From the NCBI GenBank assembly GCA_963931925.1, contig OZ007576.1, forward strand, positions 11,767,518 through 11,831,517: DNA of 64,000 nucleotides. Reading direction: 5' to 3'. The stretch is from Onchidella celtica (taxonomy: Eukaryota; Mollusca; Gastropoda; Systellommatophora; Onchidiidae). The translations under genes and the position numbers were made by a program. The notes beneath the pieces are model-generated. The model did not search any database, was not told the DNA's origin, and worked only from the letters and a program-made list of their open reading frames with translations. Positions 45,601-56,948 of the stretch are shown piece by piece (position 1 is the stretch's first letter; each line of letters starts with the position of its first letter).

Positions 45601-48600
45601 CATCCTCAATTCCCATACTGACAGAGAATCCTTCACTAATAAGCCTTGAATTTACACTAAAAAAAAAAAAAACATCTTTCTAAGATATTCAAATCAATTA
45701 ATACAGGCTGAATGATGAAAACAGAAAAGCTAATCAAAACAAAAAGGAGTTACATTTCACTCTTTCTAACAATTTTGAAAATTCAGAATAAAATTCTAAG
45801 TACGATTAAAACTAAAAGAATTTGCCTACCTCTGCCATTAACCTTTGTCGAGCTTGCCTCTCTTTAGTCCATTCACTTTCTCTCTTTTGCCACATCCTAG
45901 CAGCTTCATCTCTGCAAAAATGCACCACACAGGATATGTTAATATCAACAGATTCTTCACATTTGAGAAGGAAAAAAGAAAACAAAATCAACTTTCAAAT
46001 CTCACTCTATGACACTTCCTAGACCTGTAAAACAATAAATCACAAAACAAAAGAGCTGTCCAGAAATATGAGTGTGACAGGATGATAAACTTTAAATGCT
46101 TGAACTGCATAACTGTTGACAGTTTTCTTAAACTCTAGCTTTCAAGATCCAGTTTCATCTTGATAATCTTAGGTAGAGACTGGCACTGCCTTCAAATTTG
46201 GGATTTGAAATCAGCACCTGAATCATACCTAAAAATAATCTCAAATTTTAATTCACAGATCTTCCTTCCAGAATTTACAGTCAAACTCTCTGTGTGCCAA
46301 TCACCAAAATTTTGTTTCTTCCACTGGTCGCCTTTGTGCCAATCACCGATGTATCAATGCACAAAAATAATAGGCTATTTTATTTTGGGAAGAAAGAAAG
46401 TTGACTTTCTATTCATAAATGTTGCTGTAGTTAGTTTTCATTCGCCTCTCCCACTATTTTCTTCCTGTATTGGCAAACGTGGAAAAATTCATGGCACACA
46501 AAGAGTTAAATACAGACAAGCTCCCAAAACTATCAACCTGCAATGAAGCTATCCCTTGTTTTCCAGTTGAAAAAGACAATCAAATATCATGAGGATCACT
46601 AAATCTTCTTTTTGAATGGATTATACATAACAAGTTTAGCTCACACATCATATTGCAGTTCTGTGTTCATGTTCAAGACTTGTCTTATTGATAAAATTAT
46701 GACAGGGTGAAGGGAAGAAACAAATCCATCTGCTTTGATCCATGTCCACCACCACCACCACCACAGGCCTTCACCAAACACATCCAGTGACCCACCACTC
46801 TTTTGTGGTTATATAACCTGACTTACTGATAAAGCATGTCCAGTTCTGCCTCCCTGGCTTTCTCCAGTCGTAACTGATCTTCAATGACCTAACCATGAAC
46901 AAAGATGAGGCGTTAAATTTTTGCCAGCAGACAAAAGGATCCATATCAGACACATCTAATAATAAGTATCTAGTGTGATGAGGAGCAAAAACGTATGAAT
47001 GAACCAGAATTAAATGAGAACATGATCTGCCTCTGCTCTTACTTAAAGATTACTAATAAGTTCATATCATTAGCAGTTTAAATTATTAATCAGTTATTCC
47101 TTTGTTCATTATAGTGATCCAGCAGTTGGGTTTGAAGCTCTGTGTCCTGAATTTTTCCATTATGATTTCATTTCTCATCTTTTCTATGTATACAGCTCCA
47201 AATGCTTAACTCATTCGCTACAGAAACCAGTGAAAGAACATCGGTGAAGACTGATTTTCCAACACTAATATCTAAGCCAACTTTTCCAATTTTTGAATTC
47301 TACCCTGGTTCATTAATTTTCCTTTAACTTCACATACAATATGGCATTTCTTGTGTTCATATTAAGTGAAAGAAACAACATCTTTGAACCACCCCTAAAT
47401 TTCAAACTAGATAGCGTTGAGAGTTCCCGTCCACACCCGCAAAAGTTACGGTGGGGAATGAGTTAAATTTACTACTTGAGGCATTGTCTTGAGATATAAT
47501 TGTTCATGACAGGCGCTGTGCATTGACACCTATATTACCTCTTTCATCCAATGAGCATCAGCTCTTGCCTTCTCTTTCCTTGCTGATTGGAGAGCAATTT
47601 GTTCATTCTCTTTCTCTATCAGGGATTCTAACAATTTGTGGTCTTGTACCTGAGGAGCACAGACAAAACACAGCCAATTCTCTATCCGTCTAAGTGCTTT
47701 TTACAAAATTTTACAGGAGAGCAAAAAAAATGTATTGATTTCCTTAACTGGACAGTATTTTGTCATATTTTAACACTTAAATCACAAAATCATATTTTCA
47801 AAACAATGACAGACATTTTTTATTAGGACGTGTAATACATGTTGTAGATTCATTTTGGAACAAGAAAGACTGGTCCACAAAAAGTGAAGTTGGACCATTA
47901 AAGAATTACACCGACAATATGATCATGTTCAAAACAATGGACATTTATTGGTTTCTTAACGCTACCTGAAATTATACAAATAAAATACACGCATCAACAA
48001 ACAAATCTATTTCATTTACCTACTATATAAATGAAAACAAGAATCATTGGATGCCGATGAGAGCAATGAACTTTTAGTTTAAATATTCAAAGACATTACC
48101 AATGTGACAAGAATAGTGTATTTTATTATGAATTCAGTGTTTCATACCATGTAACAGTGTCTTACCTTGCCAACAATGCAAGGAAACAACTTACCAACTC
48201 TTCTTGTATGACCTTTGACTTTCGCATCATTTGCGCTTTATGCTGTCTCAATAAAGCTCGACTGCAATGTGAAGAGATAAAAGGACTTTATAAAGTTTGT
48301 ACTGATAAGAATACAAACTGGGATTATGGAGAAAACTTATTAGTTTTCTTTAACCGATAATAATTTCATGACATTTAACACCAATAGCTTCTGCAGGCAG
48401 AGAAATGTGTGCATGAACAATGATGAAACTGAATCATTGCGTCTAACATTATTCAGAAAAGATAACAGAAGAGTACTGAATTTTGTGCTTTCACAAATCA
48501 GCACCAAGGCCACGCATACCCCAAATCTTTCTTTTTGTGTTCTTCTTCCTTCTGTCTTTGATACTCCTCAATTTGTTCCAGTTCCCATTTCTGACGCAAC

Positions 48601-50535
48601 AACTCTTCTTGCTGCCTCTTCCATTCTTTTGCCTGGAAATAAGAAACAATGTACACCATCAGATGATACAGTTGACACAGATAATAAACCTGTAAATCTT
48701 CTGGACCAAACATATCAGTTTTTTTGTTTAAAGTGTGTCTTATTGACCAAATTAGTATACACTTTTGGATAGAAAGTTTCATAGATGCTGATAAACAACA
48801 GTGACAGATTCGTTGGATAAATTTGGGGAGGAATAATTGCTTTGGATTCATGTGCTTTGTCAGTTTTGTGACCAGAGACTAATTTCTTCGCAATCTACAT
48901 TAAAAACTTGGAATAAAAGCACAAAGGACTTCAACTATTTCACTGCTGTAGAATAAAAGATGAAAAATAAACTACCTCTTTATTACTGCGTAGCATGAGT
49001 GGCTTTGTTTTCATACCTCAGCTTCTCTTGTCTTAAATTCCATCATTTGTTCCCTCAAAACTTCTTTCAGTGACTTTTGTTCTCTCAGTCGCTCTTGCTC
49101 TTTCTGTCTTTCCAATTGTAGTGCAGCCATTCGTTCTTCTTCCATCTGTTTATCAAATTCCAGCTGCTCTTGTCTGGCAGATTCCAATCTCTGTAGATAA
49201 AAAGATAAAAGGACAAGGATAAAAAGACTGAAAATATTTGGTGCTCTGTGAAGACAACTGTGCCGGGTATGTCAGTTCAAACTTGTATTAATCTCTCTGT
49301 GATGTAAAATAACACCATTATCTAGGAATGAAATGCATAAATCTTTCAGTGTATGAAAAACTCATTTCCATGTGGTTTTACCAACAGTAATAAAATATGA
49401 CAGATAAGTGATTCAGTAATTAACAGGGAGCTGATTATTTTTATGATATTCCCTTCCTTGCCTAGCAGTTTCTTGAGTGTAAAGATTTCTTAATTGTTGT
49501 CACATAAATGTACATACACCTAAATAAATGCAAAATACCAACATGCCTTTTATGGAAATATGCATATATCTAAATTAACACAAAATAACAATATTCCTCA
49601 TGTGGCAATCTATACACCCGTAAATAGTTAATAAAATAACAGCTTGGAAACAGTTCCAACCTGATATTCTAAAAATGAAGAGGAAAGTTTCTTCAGTTAT
49701 AAATTTAACAGTTTTACTTCTTTAACTCTTTCGGGACGCATCCCAATTTATTGGCGCCAGTGAAAAACATGTTTGGACGTATCGCCGATTTATATTGTAT
49801 TCTACTTTCAATTCTCTCCATGGTATTTTATTTTACTATCGATACTTTTTTTTCTGCAAGCATTTTTCTGAACCATGCTGTTTTTTTCCCAAAGTGACTC
49901 GACCGAAACCCCTAACACTGACGTCTTGAAAGAGTTAAATACCTCTGTTAATTCACTATTATGTATCTATTATATATTTCAGTAACCTTTGGCATGACTA
50001 ACTGACCAAACTATACACTCTTCAGGCCTTAAATTTGGCAGAAAGGTGGCAATTGAGATAAGAAAGATGATGGCTATAATTAAAAGTTGTTTACTTCAAG
50101 CATGTATTTAAAAAAAATAACAATGTTTAGTGCTATGTAACATCTGTAGTTTTGCGTGTTTGTTTCGTTTTACATAAATTATATATTTCACAAAATCTCC
50201 ACCTTTGAACACTAAAGTCTTTTTTATTAGACCACTTATACTAGCCCAATTTCACATGTTCATTTCAAATACCGCGGAGGGTGCATGGAAGTTTTTATTA
50301 TTTTGATTAGTTTGGTTCTTGAATTTATAGCAAATGCATTGTTTCATCGTGCTGTCATTTTCAACCTCCATCTTGGCTCCATTCTGTTATATTACCGTGC
50401 ATGTCATAAAAAGTAACCATATCAAGCTTGGTGCGCAGTGTCCTGGCGCGCAGGAGTTCTGAAGCAGGACTGCAGATTACTACTTTGTGTGTGTGTGTGT
50501 GTTTGTGTGTGTGCGCGCGCACGCGCGTGTGTGCG

Positions 50536-50570
<35 letters not shown>

Positions 50571-52852
50571 ACATGATTGTTTTATTCCGGGCAATGCCCG
50601 GTACGTCATCTAGTTAAACATATATTCGTTAATGTATTGATCTATTATTGATATAAGGGAACAACAAGAAATACCACTAATACTAGAGTACTTTCACATA
50701 AGGAAAGAGAAGAATAACAAAGAGAATAAAAGTAGTTCTGACCTCTTCTTTATCCTTCATTTGATCTCCCCATTCCCCTACAACATGTTCCTGCAAGAAG
50801 TCAGACTCGGCTGTCCGTAGATCTGGGTTATTCTCTCTCCAGTGCTGATAGAGCTTCTCTTCAGCCAACTAAAAAATGAGTCAAAAGATGGCCATGAAGG
50901 CATTTTACATCAATGTAAATTCTAGCTTTGTATTTAAATTTTTCTTATCAATGCTTATTATTATTATTTATGCTAGCCAGTAGGCCTACATTTCTTTCAT
51001 CCTGAGTCAACTTTGGCCTGTTGCCAGGGATTCATCGAACCATAAACATGAACATGGACCAAATGACTGTGAGCGTATTCTTCAGCATTAACTGATTCTT
51101 ATGTACACAGTTGCAGTAGGAGAAAAGAAAGGGCTTTTAAGGAAAAAACATGTTCATTTTGCTTGCCATCTGCACAAAAATTTTCAGCATATTAACTCTT
51201 TCTATACCACGGAAGTAGCCAATATTACCATCCGCTGATGCATCGGCGCTCCTCAATTTGACCCGTTTCTTTGAAAGTCCAAGTATTATATGTACATGGC
51301 TTATGTCCCTTGTCTGAGGTTTGTCAAAGGTTCATATTCCTGTTGTACAATTATTTTGCTTTCATTTGATATGTCATTTGATCTGCTTTTGAACATTATG
51401 CCATTAATAATGAGATATTTTTTTTGAGTTGGTCAAAAGCAATTCTGGTCACAACCCCATATATATTTAAGCAAGTACCACTGCTAATAAGGCACTAATC
51501 CACAGTAAAACTGCCCTGTTCACTATACAAATTTTAGAAAAAACAGGTACCCTCTGCCTCTTGTCCTCTCTGGCACTCCGAAGACCCTCTGCTCTTGATT
51601 TCATCTCTTCCAACCGTTCATAATTTGGCTTAGACAGACCCTTTAGTTCAGCCTGGAAAGAGAATACATTAAAGCATCATGCAAGGTCCTTCCAAATTTG
51701 ACTAAAGGACTCTTAATCATTGGGATCATCAGAAAACATTACAAAACACTTATGAGAAGTCAGTAAAGACTTCAATATTAATAGCAAAAAAATGAGAAAT
51801 CATCTAGCCACAAACAACCCTCCATGGCCTTGGAACAAGGTTTTGACAAAAAGAACAGCTCAGTTTGGAAAAAAAAATTCATATGAAATTAAGAACCGAC
51901 TGAAAGAATCATGGGAGCACAACTTGCCTAGTCATTAAACATGGTAACTGTCCTCAAGTGTGTACTAAAAGGACATAATGTTAAATAAATGATCATCATA
52001 TTTTCAAACATTTTCAAAAGTCCAACATATTGCTTACTCCAAAGTATCATACATATTTTCAAACGAAAAAGAGAAAAAAAGACAATATTAGTGGTTTAAT
52101 ACTGCCTAGATGCAGTTTCATTACCTCATATGCCATGTTCTCCTGAGATAATAGGTTAGACAGTTTATCCCTCCGTCTTTTCAAATTTGATGCTTTTACA
52201 TCCTTTTCAACAGAAGCTTTGTAGGCATCCATGCTGTGGAATTCATGATCGGCAATAAATAAATTTTATTCATAAATATAGAAATACAATATGAAAGAAA
52301 ATTGCACAAAAATTTCTTTTATTTTGAATGCCATTTTCCAAGGTTATGCTACATGAATGGAACACCTTAATTTGCTTTTCAGTTTCTCACACCAGGAAAG
52401 CTCCAAAAAACTTAAAACTAAGAGGCAAATGACATAGCTGATTTCATCCTCTCACAAATCTAATTTTTAATTATTTTTCTTGTTGTATATATATGTTTAT
52501 ATATATATTAACTTTTAAGACTAAACAATGATTTACAATGAGCATGGAACAAGTTAAAGAAATTTTTAAAATCACTGATTTAATGTGGTAAGCAGTGAAT
52601 AAAACAGTTACTGGATCTAGTATTTTGTTAAACCATAATCTTAGTGCAGCATGCATACCACCTGTCCTGAAAAGCCTGGGTGGATGACCATGCATTCTGC
52701 TTAGCTGCCCACACATCAGATTTCTTGAAATAGTTAGAAGTCTCAGACCACTGAGAACGATAGCTATCTTCATTATTTCGATGCCGCACAATTGCCTGCT
52801 CATACATATTCTTCCTTGAAGACCAGTAACCTGACATTGTTGGAAGAGCCAT
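42582..52852 (-). CDS. TCHP: trichoplein (TCHP), complete, 13 coding exons
   Basis: Coding exons: 52852-52662, 52233-52125, 51652-51551, 50868-50743, 49190-49017, 48632-48520, 48261-48195, 47649-47539, 46888-46827, 45911-45830, 45490-45305, 44573-44430 and 42611-42582. All joins are GT-AG and in phase, giving 1497 nt and 498 residues, the human length. Landmarks matching human TCHP are the start MALPT, SMDAY, LYQHWRENNPDLR, RQKWELEQIEEYQRQ, LEKAREAELDML and the final AWN. Almost all the rest is Glu/Arg/Lys/Gln-rich coiled coil of the trichohyalin-plectin-homology (TPH) type. TCHP acts at the mother centriole, activating Aurora A to hold back cilium assembly, and binds keratin filaments and ninein in vertebrates. 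Its 5' UTR starts at an acceptor near 52884, so a noncoding exon lies farther right. Introns 4, 8, 9 and 12 contain transposons. Confidence 0.95.
42855..44318 (+). mobile_element. 5'-truncated RTE-type LINE in TCHP intron 12, antisense to the gene
   Basis: Bounded by ATATCTACA at 42846-42854 and 44319-44327, a 9-bp target duplication. The insert starts mid-ORF and ends after the stop with a short 3' UTR (ATCGATGACGATGAAGCCG and GACAGGTGACAGGTG). There is no poly(A), as is usual for RTE elements, which end in short repeats. Confidence 0.85.
42860..44284 (+). pseudogene. reverse transcriptase of an RTE-type LINE, 5'-truncated but open
   Basis: The frame is open from the truncation (ELLKHTSESGIKAL) through 474 codons to TAA. 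RT motifs occur in order: CQAGYRTNRGTADM, FIDYSKAFDSVRHHHLF (motif A), GVRQGCILSPHLFNIY (motif B), LRYADDTALM (catalytic YADD, 43513-43524), and KYLGSHKSQDG. Then follow the tail motifs CEAWTLKKADITRLEAAEMW and a KRKQGRPP basic block. The endonuclease and the start of the RT are missing, so the copy is dead despite having no stops. Confidence 0.92.
44430..44573 (-). CDS. TCHP: TCHP coding exon 12
   Basis: Residues 442-489, charged region ending ERLRLNGFTPR; 144 nt; donor CGG|GTAAGT. The following intron holds the RTE LINE. Confidence 0.88.
45305..45490 (-). CDS. TCHP: TCHP coding exon 11
   Basis: Residues 380-441, VLESRQTQIAEKLQELQEQQ then EESLQRREELVREME and KAELEEQ; 186 nt, phase 0. The acceptor is CTGTCAAG. 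Confidence 0.92.
45830..45911 (-). CDS. TCHP: TCHP coding exon 10
   Basis: Residues 352-379, EAARMWQKRESEWTKERQAR then QRLMAE, matching human [22 protein letters not shown] in pattern. Confidence 0.92.
46282..46509. mobile_element. TTAA MITE, family 5, in TCHP intron 9
   Basis: The right end ATGGCACACAAAGAGTTAA is matched in reverse by the left end CAAACTCTCTGTGTGCCAAT, where the left TTAA appears mutated. Internally GTGCCAATCACC occurs twice. About 228 bp; no coding. Confidence 0.55.
46747..46766. repeat. (CCA)n microsatellite
   Basis: Short CCACCA run in TCHP intron 9. Confidence 0.85.
46827..46888 (-). CDS. TCHP: TCHP coding exon 9
   Basis: A 62-nt exon, VIEDQLRLEKAREAELDMLY (human AIEEQLQLERAREAELQML); donor CA|GTAAGT, phase 2. 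Confidence 0.92.
47206..47466. mobile_element. TTAA MITE, family 3, copy B, in TCHP intron 8
   Basis: The left end TTAACTCATTCGCTACAG and right end GTTACGGTGGGGAATGAGTTAA-like sequence form inverted repeats with TTAA at 47206-47209 and 47463-47466. The interior matches 26,374-26,628 (CAACATCTTTGAACCACCCC, GTTCCCRTCCACA). No coding. Confidence 0.82.
47539..47649 (-). CDS. TCHP: TCHP coding exon 8
   Basis: Residues 295-331, LLESLIEKENEQ through DAHWMKE (human ADVAWMKQ); 111 nt, phase 0. Confidence 0.9.
48195..48261 (-). CDS. TCHP: TCHP coding exon 7
   Basis: A 67-nt exon completing G-RALLRQHKAQ (human LGRFLRHQYNAQ) and ending VIQEEL (human QIQEEL). Donor GTAAGT. Confidence 0.9.
48520..48632 (-). 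CDS. TCHP: TCHP coding exon 6
   Basis: Residues 235-271 plus two bases, including LLRQKWELEQIEEYQRQ (human LLKQRWELERLEEE). Ends GATTTGGG|GTATGC. Confidence 0.92.
49017..49190 (-). CDS. TCHP: TCHP coding exon 5
   Basis: Residues 177-234, a charged coiled coil (RLESARQEQLEFDKQMEEER onward). Donor GAG|GTATGA. Confidence 0.9.
49722..49938. mobile_element. TTAA MITE, family 4 (217 bp), in TCHP intron 4
   Basis: TTAACTCTTTCGGGACG and CGTCTTGAAAGAGTTAA are inverted repeats carrying TTAA. The interior has GGCGCCAGTG and an AT-rich centre. No coding. Confidence 0.8.
50485..50570. repeat. (GT/GC)n then (GA)n microsatellite
   Basis: About 53 bp of alternating purine-pyrimidine (GT blocks around a GCGCGC core) is followed by about 32 bp of GA repeats. 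The first half can form Z-DNA, the second a triplex. It lies in TCHP intron 4, 17 bp before a Helitron-like terminus. Confidence 0.92.
50587..50613 (+). mobile_element. Helitron-like 3' terminus (hairpin-8 nt-CTAG|T), copy A
   Basis: CCGGGCAATGCCCGG folds into a stable hairpin, followed after TACGTCAT by CTAG and then T. Helitrons end in CTRR preceded at about 10 nt by a short GC hairpin and insert before T. The 5' TC end was not located, so only the terminus is annotated. Confidence 0.6.
50743..50868 (-). CDS. TCHP: TCHP coding exon 4
   Basis: Residues 135-176 with the most conserved block, LYQHWRENNPDLR and then EHVVGEW; 126 nt, phase 0. Confidence 0.93.
51551..51652 (-). CDS. TCHP: TCHP coding exon 3
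   Basis: Residues 101-134, AELKGLSKPNYERLEEMKSR onward; 102 nt, phase 0 at both ends; donor GTACCTG. Confidence 0.88.
52125..52233 (-). CDS. TCHP: TCHP coding exon 2
   Basis: Residues 64-100. Completes the SMDAY codon at the junction (human SMHAY) and ends NMAYE before GTAATG. Confidence 0.9.
52662..52852 (-). CDS. TCHP: TCHP coding exon 1
   Basis: ATG at 52852. Encodes MALPTMSGYW through TQAFQD, and ends in phase 2 at ACAG|GTGGT. The exon extends 5' into UTR to about 52884. Confidence 0.9.
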
Positions 52853-53239
52853 ATTTTGCCTTGAATACTTTAGGTACAGCTGTTCTGCAAATACACAAAT
52901 TGGGCATTATGGTTTAGAAACAAAAAACAACCAAAAAAAAAGCCAGGTCCTTATGAGCATTATATTTTCATTTCATAGCAATTTAAAAAAAAAAAAATTG
53001 TTTTGGTGTTTATGAATCAAACTTGAACAGTTTTGCATTATGATTTTTGAAATGCCATATCTCTTATCAACCTGTTGTGGGGTGTTGCTTAATGAACAAA
53101 CAAAATAAGTAAGATCAAAATAATCATGAAGTTTTGACAAATGACACAGAAATCTAAAACTAGATTTTTCTTGCACAAAATTATCTAATGAGCTGTCTTG
53201 TAAGCCTATAAGATACTCAGTGAATGCAAAGATTTCCAT

Positions 53240-54150
53240 ATGTCACGATCACTTTGAACTTTTAAAATTCTTTGTACAGATTTTACTTTCGTTTCTTGGT
53301 AGCAAATGTAAGGGATAGGGTTGGGGGTTGGGTGATCTTGACTCGGAGGTCAGATACCAAACTCTTTCTGAAATAAAAATGTACAGGAAAATAAGAGAGA
53401 TAAACTATGAGTTTAAGTAATGAGCAGTTACAATTTCCAGTTTAACATCCACAGAAGATCACAGCAGTATATCCACCACTGCTGCACCTTCCCGGCAAGC
53501 ACAGTCACTTTATTTATTATTATATAGATATAATTGGGTAAAATTGGACGTAGAGCCATGAAAAAATTACTGAAAGTAGTTCAAAGACTGAGCAAGGTTT
53601 GTATCAATTCATTTTAATGATGCAACAACCTTAAAAATTTAGAAAAATAGAAAACAAAATGGGCCGTTCGAGGTTTTCCGATTCGTCATTTTTACAGCTC
53701 AGACAGGGCCGAGTGTAGTAAGATATTTTGGTAACTCGAAACTTTGGTCACCTAAGGCTCAGGAACCCCATCACAATCAGGCTTCAAACTTTGCACAACA
53801 GCATTATCATCAATGCGAAATTAACATGGGTTATATTAGAAATTATGAAATATTCAGGCTTCTACGTTTCATTTTTCATTGTTTCGGCATCATTTAGATC
53901 TATTTCGAGTCATGGTTCGCCATTTTAAGGTTTCGTTATCACTTCCTGCGATGTGTTCACTATCAAACACTAACCCGTGCGCAAATCATGCTATTGTACG
54001 GGACGCGCAGGATGTCAACTCACAAAGGTAGAGCAGTAAGACTTAATTAAAAACAAACAAACAAAAATAAAGTAAACAAATAGGAACAGGCAAGATGAAG
54101 CAGGTCCATAAAAACCACCCAGAACTGAAACTAATATTCAAACCGAAATA
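53240..54150. other. region upstream of TCHP; possible Helitron body
   Basis: No exon supported. A noncoding 5' exon of TCHP could lie here or nearer 56.7 kb. The right part may belong to the Helitron-like element ending at 54179. Confidence 0.3.
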
Positions 54151-54151
54151 T

Positions 54152-54179
54152 CCCGGGCAGGGCCGGGGACCTCAGCTAG
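54152..54179 (+). mobile_element. Helitron-like 3' terminus, copy B
   Basis: CCCGG-GCAGGG-CCGGG forms a hairpin, followed by eight bases (GACCTCAG-type) and CTAG then T. Spacing and the CCGGGCA core match 50587-50613, although the flanks are otherwise unlike. The 5' boundary is unknown. Confidence 0.55.
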
Positions 54180-54180
54180 T

Positions 54181-55759
54181 ATAGTATAATACAGCTGGCC
54201 ACCAGTACCACCCATTCAGTTACAGCTAATTAATGCTAGCTACTGCATACATTTCGATTTACACTCCAGATAAATATCGAACTGCGAAAATCTGTGAACT
54301 TTTCTGAAACAATATGCACCCCTAATTAGCTACTCCAGACATTAACTCAATGTACGCCTACTAGACTAGTACGACCAACACAATTTTGAAAGAATGAAAT
54401 CAAGTTTAAATTCGCAAATGTTCTTAATCGTAATGTGCTTGTTCATGCACTGTAAGTGTTCCACGCATCCTTTCCATTCGTTTACCAAAGATGGTCGTGT
54501 GATCAAGTAAATAGGGAACCACAATTTGTATTAATTACCTCATTCAAAATACAAGTTACTGGCAGCCTGTAAATTCCTGTCTCGAGTGACAACAAATTCA
54601 TTGTATATTAAAAGAAGGATCAATCTAGAAACGAAATAAAAGATTTCTCTTTGAAACTTATGGAAAGAAGACCGTCAAGTGAAATCAATGTTTCAGTTTC
54701 TGTATTATTATTTGAACCAATACAAAGAAGGTATATAAAATTAAATTATCATTTCTCCATGAGCATAACTATCTCAGGTAACATTAGGCATGTTTCATGG
54801 GTAACTACTATTTGCAGTAACACCATTCACTCACTCATGACCTCTTGCGGAAAACCAACGTCTTCTCATTTTCAAAATTAAAAAAAACAAGAATATTTGC
54901 ACATCTCTCATCGCAAGACAGTGATCATGGAACAAAAATTTAGTCTACAGAACTATTTTGATATTAAAAAACCGATTTGAACTTATATTATTATAATATG
55001 CAAACTGCTTTGAATATTATTTATTTTTGTAATACGTGCATTATTATTACTTGAAACGTGTTAACCAACGTTCTCCCCCATGAATGTTTCCATGTTCGCA
55101 ATATTATTTAATTTATTATTATCTGTGTTAAAGACTCTGTAACATTAATTTCTTTGTGCTGCTGTTGACCCCCCCCCCCCCTCACCTCGCGCCTAAGACT
55201 TGGACAGACAGATGCATCTAGCAGAAAATAATGATACAGCTTATGAATTCTAAAGTAAACTGTAAAAGCTGAAAGCAGCAAGCTTTCGAGCACAGGGATA
55301 TTAGTCGGATTTTTAAGAATGGGGGGGGGGGCAATTTGGAGACAGGTGATCGTATTCAAATAGCTTATAACTTAATTTTTTTTAAAATGACATTCCAACC
55401 TCATGTTGGTTCAGTATTTACTTTAAACTATTTATTATTTACTTTAAACTTTAGAATCACAATGAAGTCGAGCCCGCATTAAAATAAAGATTTTTAAAAA
55501 TCCGAACATCATACTCTCTGCTTCCAGTCAGCTACTTAGCGTAGATTCCCTTCGTAATTTTTGTCAATTACAGCCAATAGATCACACTGCTCAATATTCT
55601 TGCCACTTAGGATTAATTTAGACAAAATAAATAAAATAATTTTATTTGAATGTTTAACTGAAATTTAAAAGAAAACCTAATTTGAATCTTATCTTTAGAA
55701 TAAGATAAATTACTGAAGTCCACCTTGTTTCAAGCAATGTTAAAGAAGCTTTCGTTTTC
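54181..55759. other. intergenic; nothing recognised
   Basis: AT-rich. C- and G-runs occur near 55166-55180 and 55320-55331. No exon supported. Confidence 0.4.
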
Positions 55760-56101
55760 GGAAGGAGTTCCGTACTCGAGCGCCAGTATATAGCTACCCC
55801 GGCGGCTTTCCCTGATAAGTCATAGATCTAATCTAAATTCGGGAGGAGTACCTTACTCGAGCGCCACTTTTTGATAAAAAACCCTATATATTTTTTCGGT
55901 ACTTATTAATTTTGTTAGTTTATCCAATTGTCATTGGAAAAAAAAGCAATGATTGATATGTAACGACGTGAGGGTCTAGTCTAGTCAGTTTGTATCATCG
56001 AGGCCGTAGGCCGATGTTCGTCCGGGCAGTAGTCAGATTGACTTATCAGGGAAAGCCGCCGGGGTAGCTATATACTGGCGCTCGAGTACGGAACTCCTTC
56101 C
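55760..56101. repeat. 63-bp perfect inverted repeat with 216-bp spacer
   Basis: The left arm 55760-55822 begins GGAAGGAGTTCCGTACTCGA and is repeated exactly in reverse at 56039-56101. A third, imperfect start of the arm (GGGAGGAGTACCTTACTCGA) lies in the spacer at about 55840. The spacer next to the right arm recurs at 58,074-58,155, so this is a dispersed repeat, probably a foldback element. It can form a long cruciform. Confidence 0.85.
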
Positions 56102-56649
56102 ACTTTGTAATTGTTGTCATTCATCATTGTTGAATTCTAACTTCAGTATCAACTTCAAGTTATCTGTCAAATCCAGAATAACAGAATCATTTTGTAAACA
56201 ATTGTAATCGACTATATTTGGAGTCTGCTGGGATACTCGTAGTAATATAATGTTAAGTGGAGCATGACAGAAGGGCCACACAACATAGCCTTTTTTGCAT
56301 GGGAATTCGCAACCTTTGTGATTATAGGCACTTCGGTCGTGCGCTAGTTCGTGGGCGCCGCGGAGCGTCGATGGGCTGCCCACGCGTGAATCCCGTCTTA
56401 CCGACATCGAAATAGGGCACTATGCTTCATAGCGTTGTTGCATCGTCATTTATTGACCAATCATAATACACTATACACCATTTTGTGCGGAATAGAACAC
56501 GCTTTCTGATGATGTCATTTGTTATGGTGTACGGGTTTGGTAAGTAGAGAAAATCTCGAGGTGAAGACGTGACTTGACTTTGAAACGTTGAAATTCCTTG
56601 TAAATCGTCAGAGACATCATAATTTTTGTTATGGACATAAATTTCAACC

Positions 56650-56948
56650 ATTTTTACGTTTTATTTGAAAATTTCATGGCTCTATGTCATCCGGCAACGG
56701 AGAAAGACATCCATTCAAATTGCAACCTCATGGGGCGGAGAAAGTGAAACTAGACATCGAAACCGGAAGTAGGCCGTGCGCTTGTTTATGCTTTCTCCGA
56801 CTGTTTATGTTTCACAACAATCCATGCCGTCCTGTATAGTTTACCGCTTGCTGGTAATATTTTCGTGATTCAGGTGATTTTTAAGGCAGATTCATATTCA
56901 TTGGTGTTATTATTTCTAGACAAGTGCCATTAACTGTGACCTGTGACA
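56650..56948. promoter_or_regulatory. candidate divergent promoter between TCHP and the right-hand gene
   Basis: The region is GC-richer than its surroundings, with CCGGAAGT (ETS type) at 56763-56770 and CCGGCAACGG near 56692. The latter recalls half of an RFX X-box, which would suit a ciliary gene. It sits upstream of the minus-strand TCHP and directly before a plus-strand ATG at 56949. No transcript evidence. Confidence 0.35.

Noticed and set aside
48368..48772. 134-codon plus-strand frame
   Set aside because: It is antisense to TCHP exon 6 and intron.
51194..51230. TTAACTCTTTCTATACC, resembling a TTAA element end
   Set aside because: No matching inverted end with TTAA was found within the intron.
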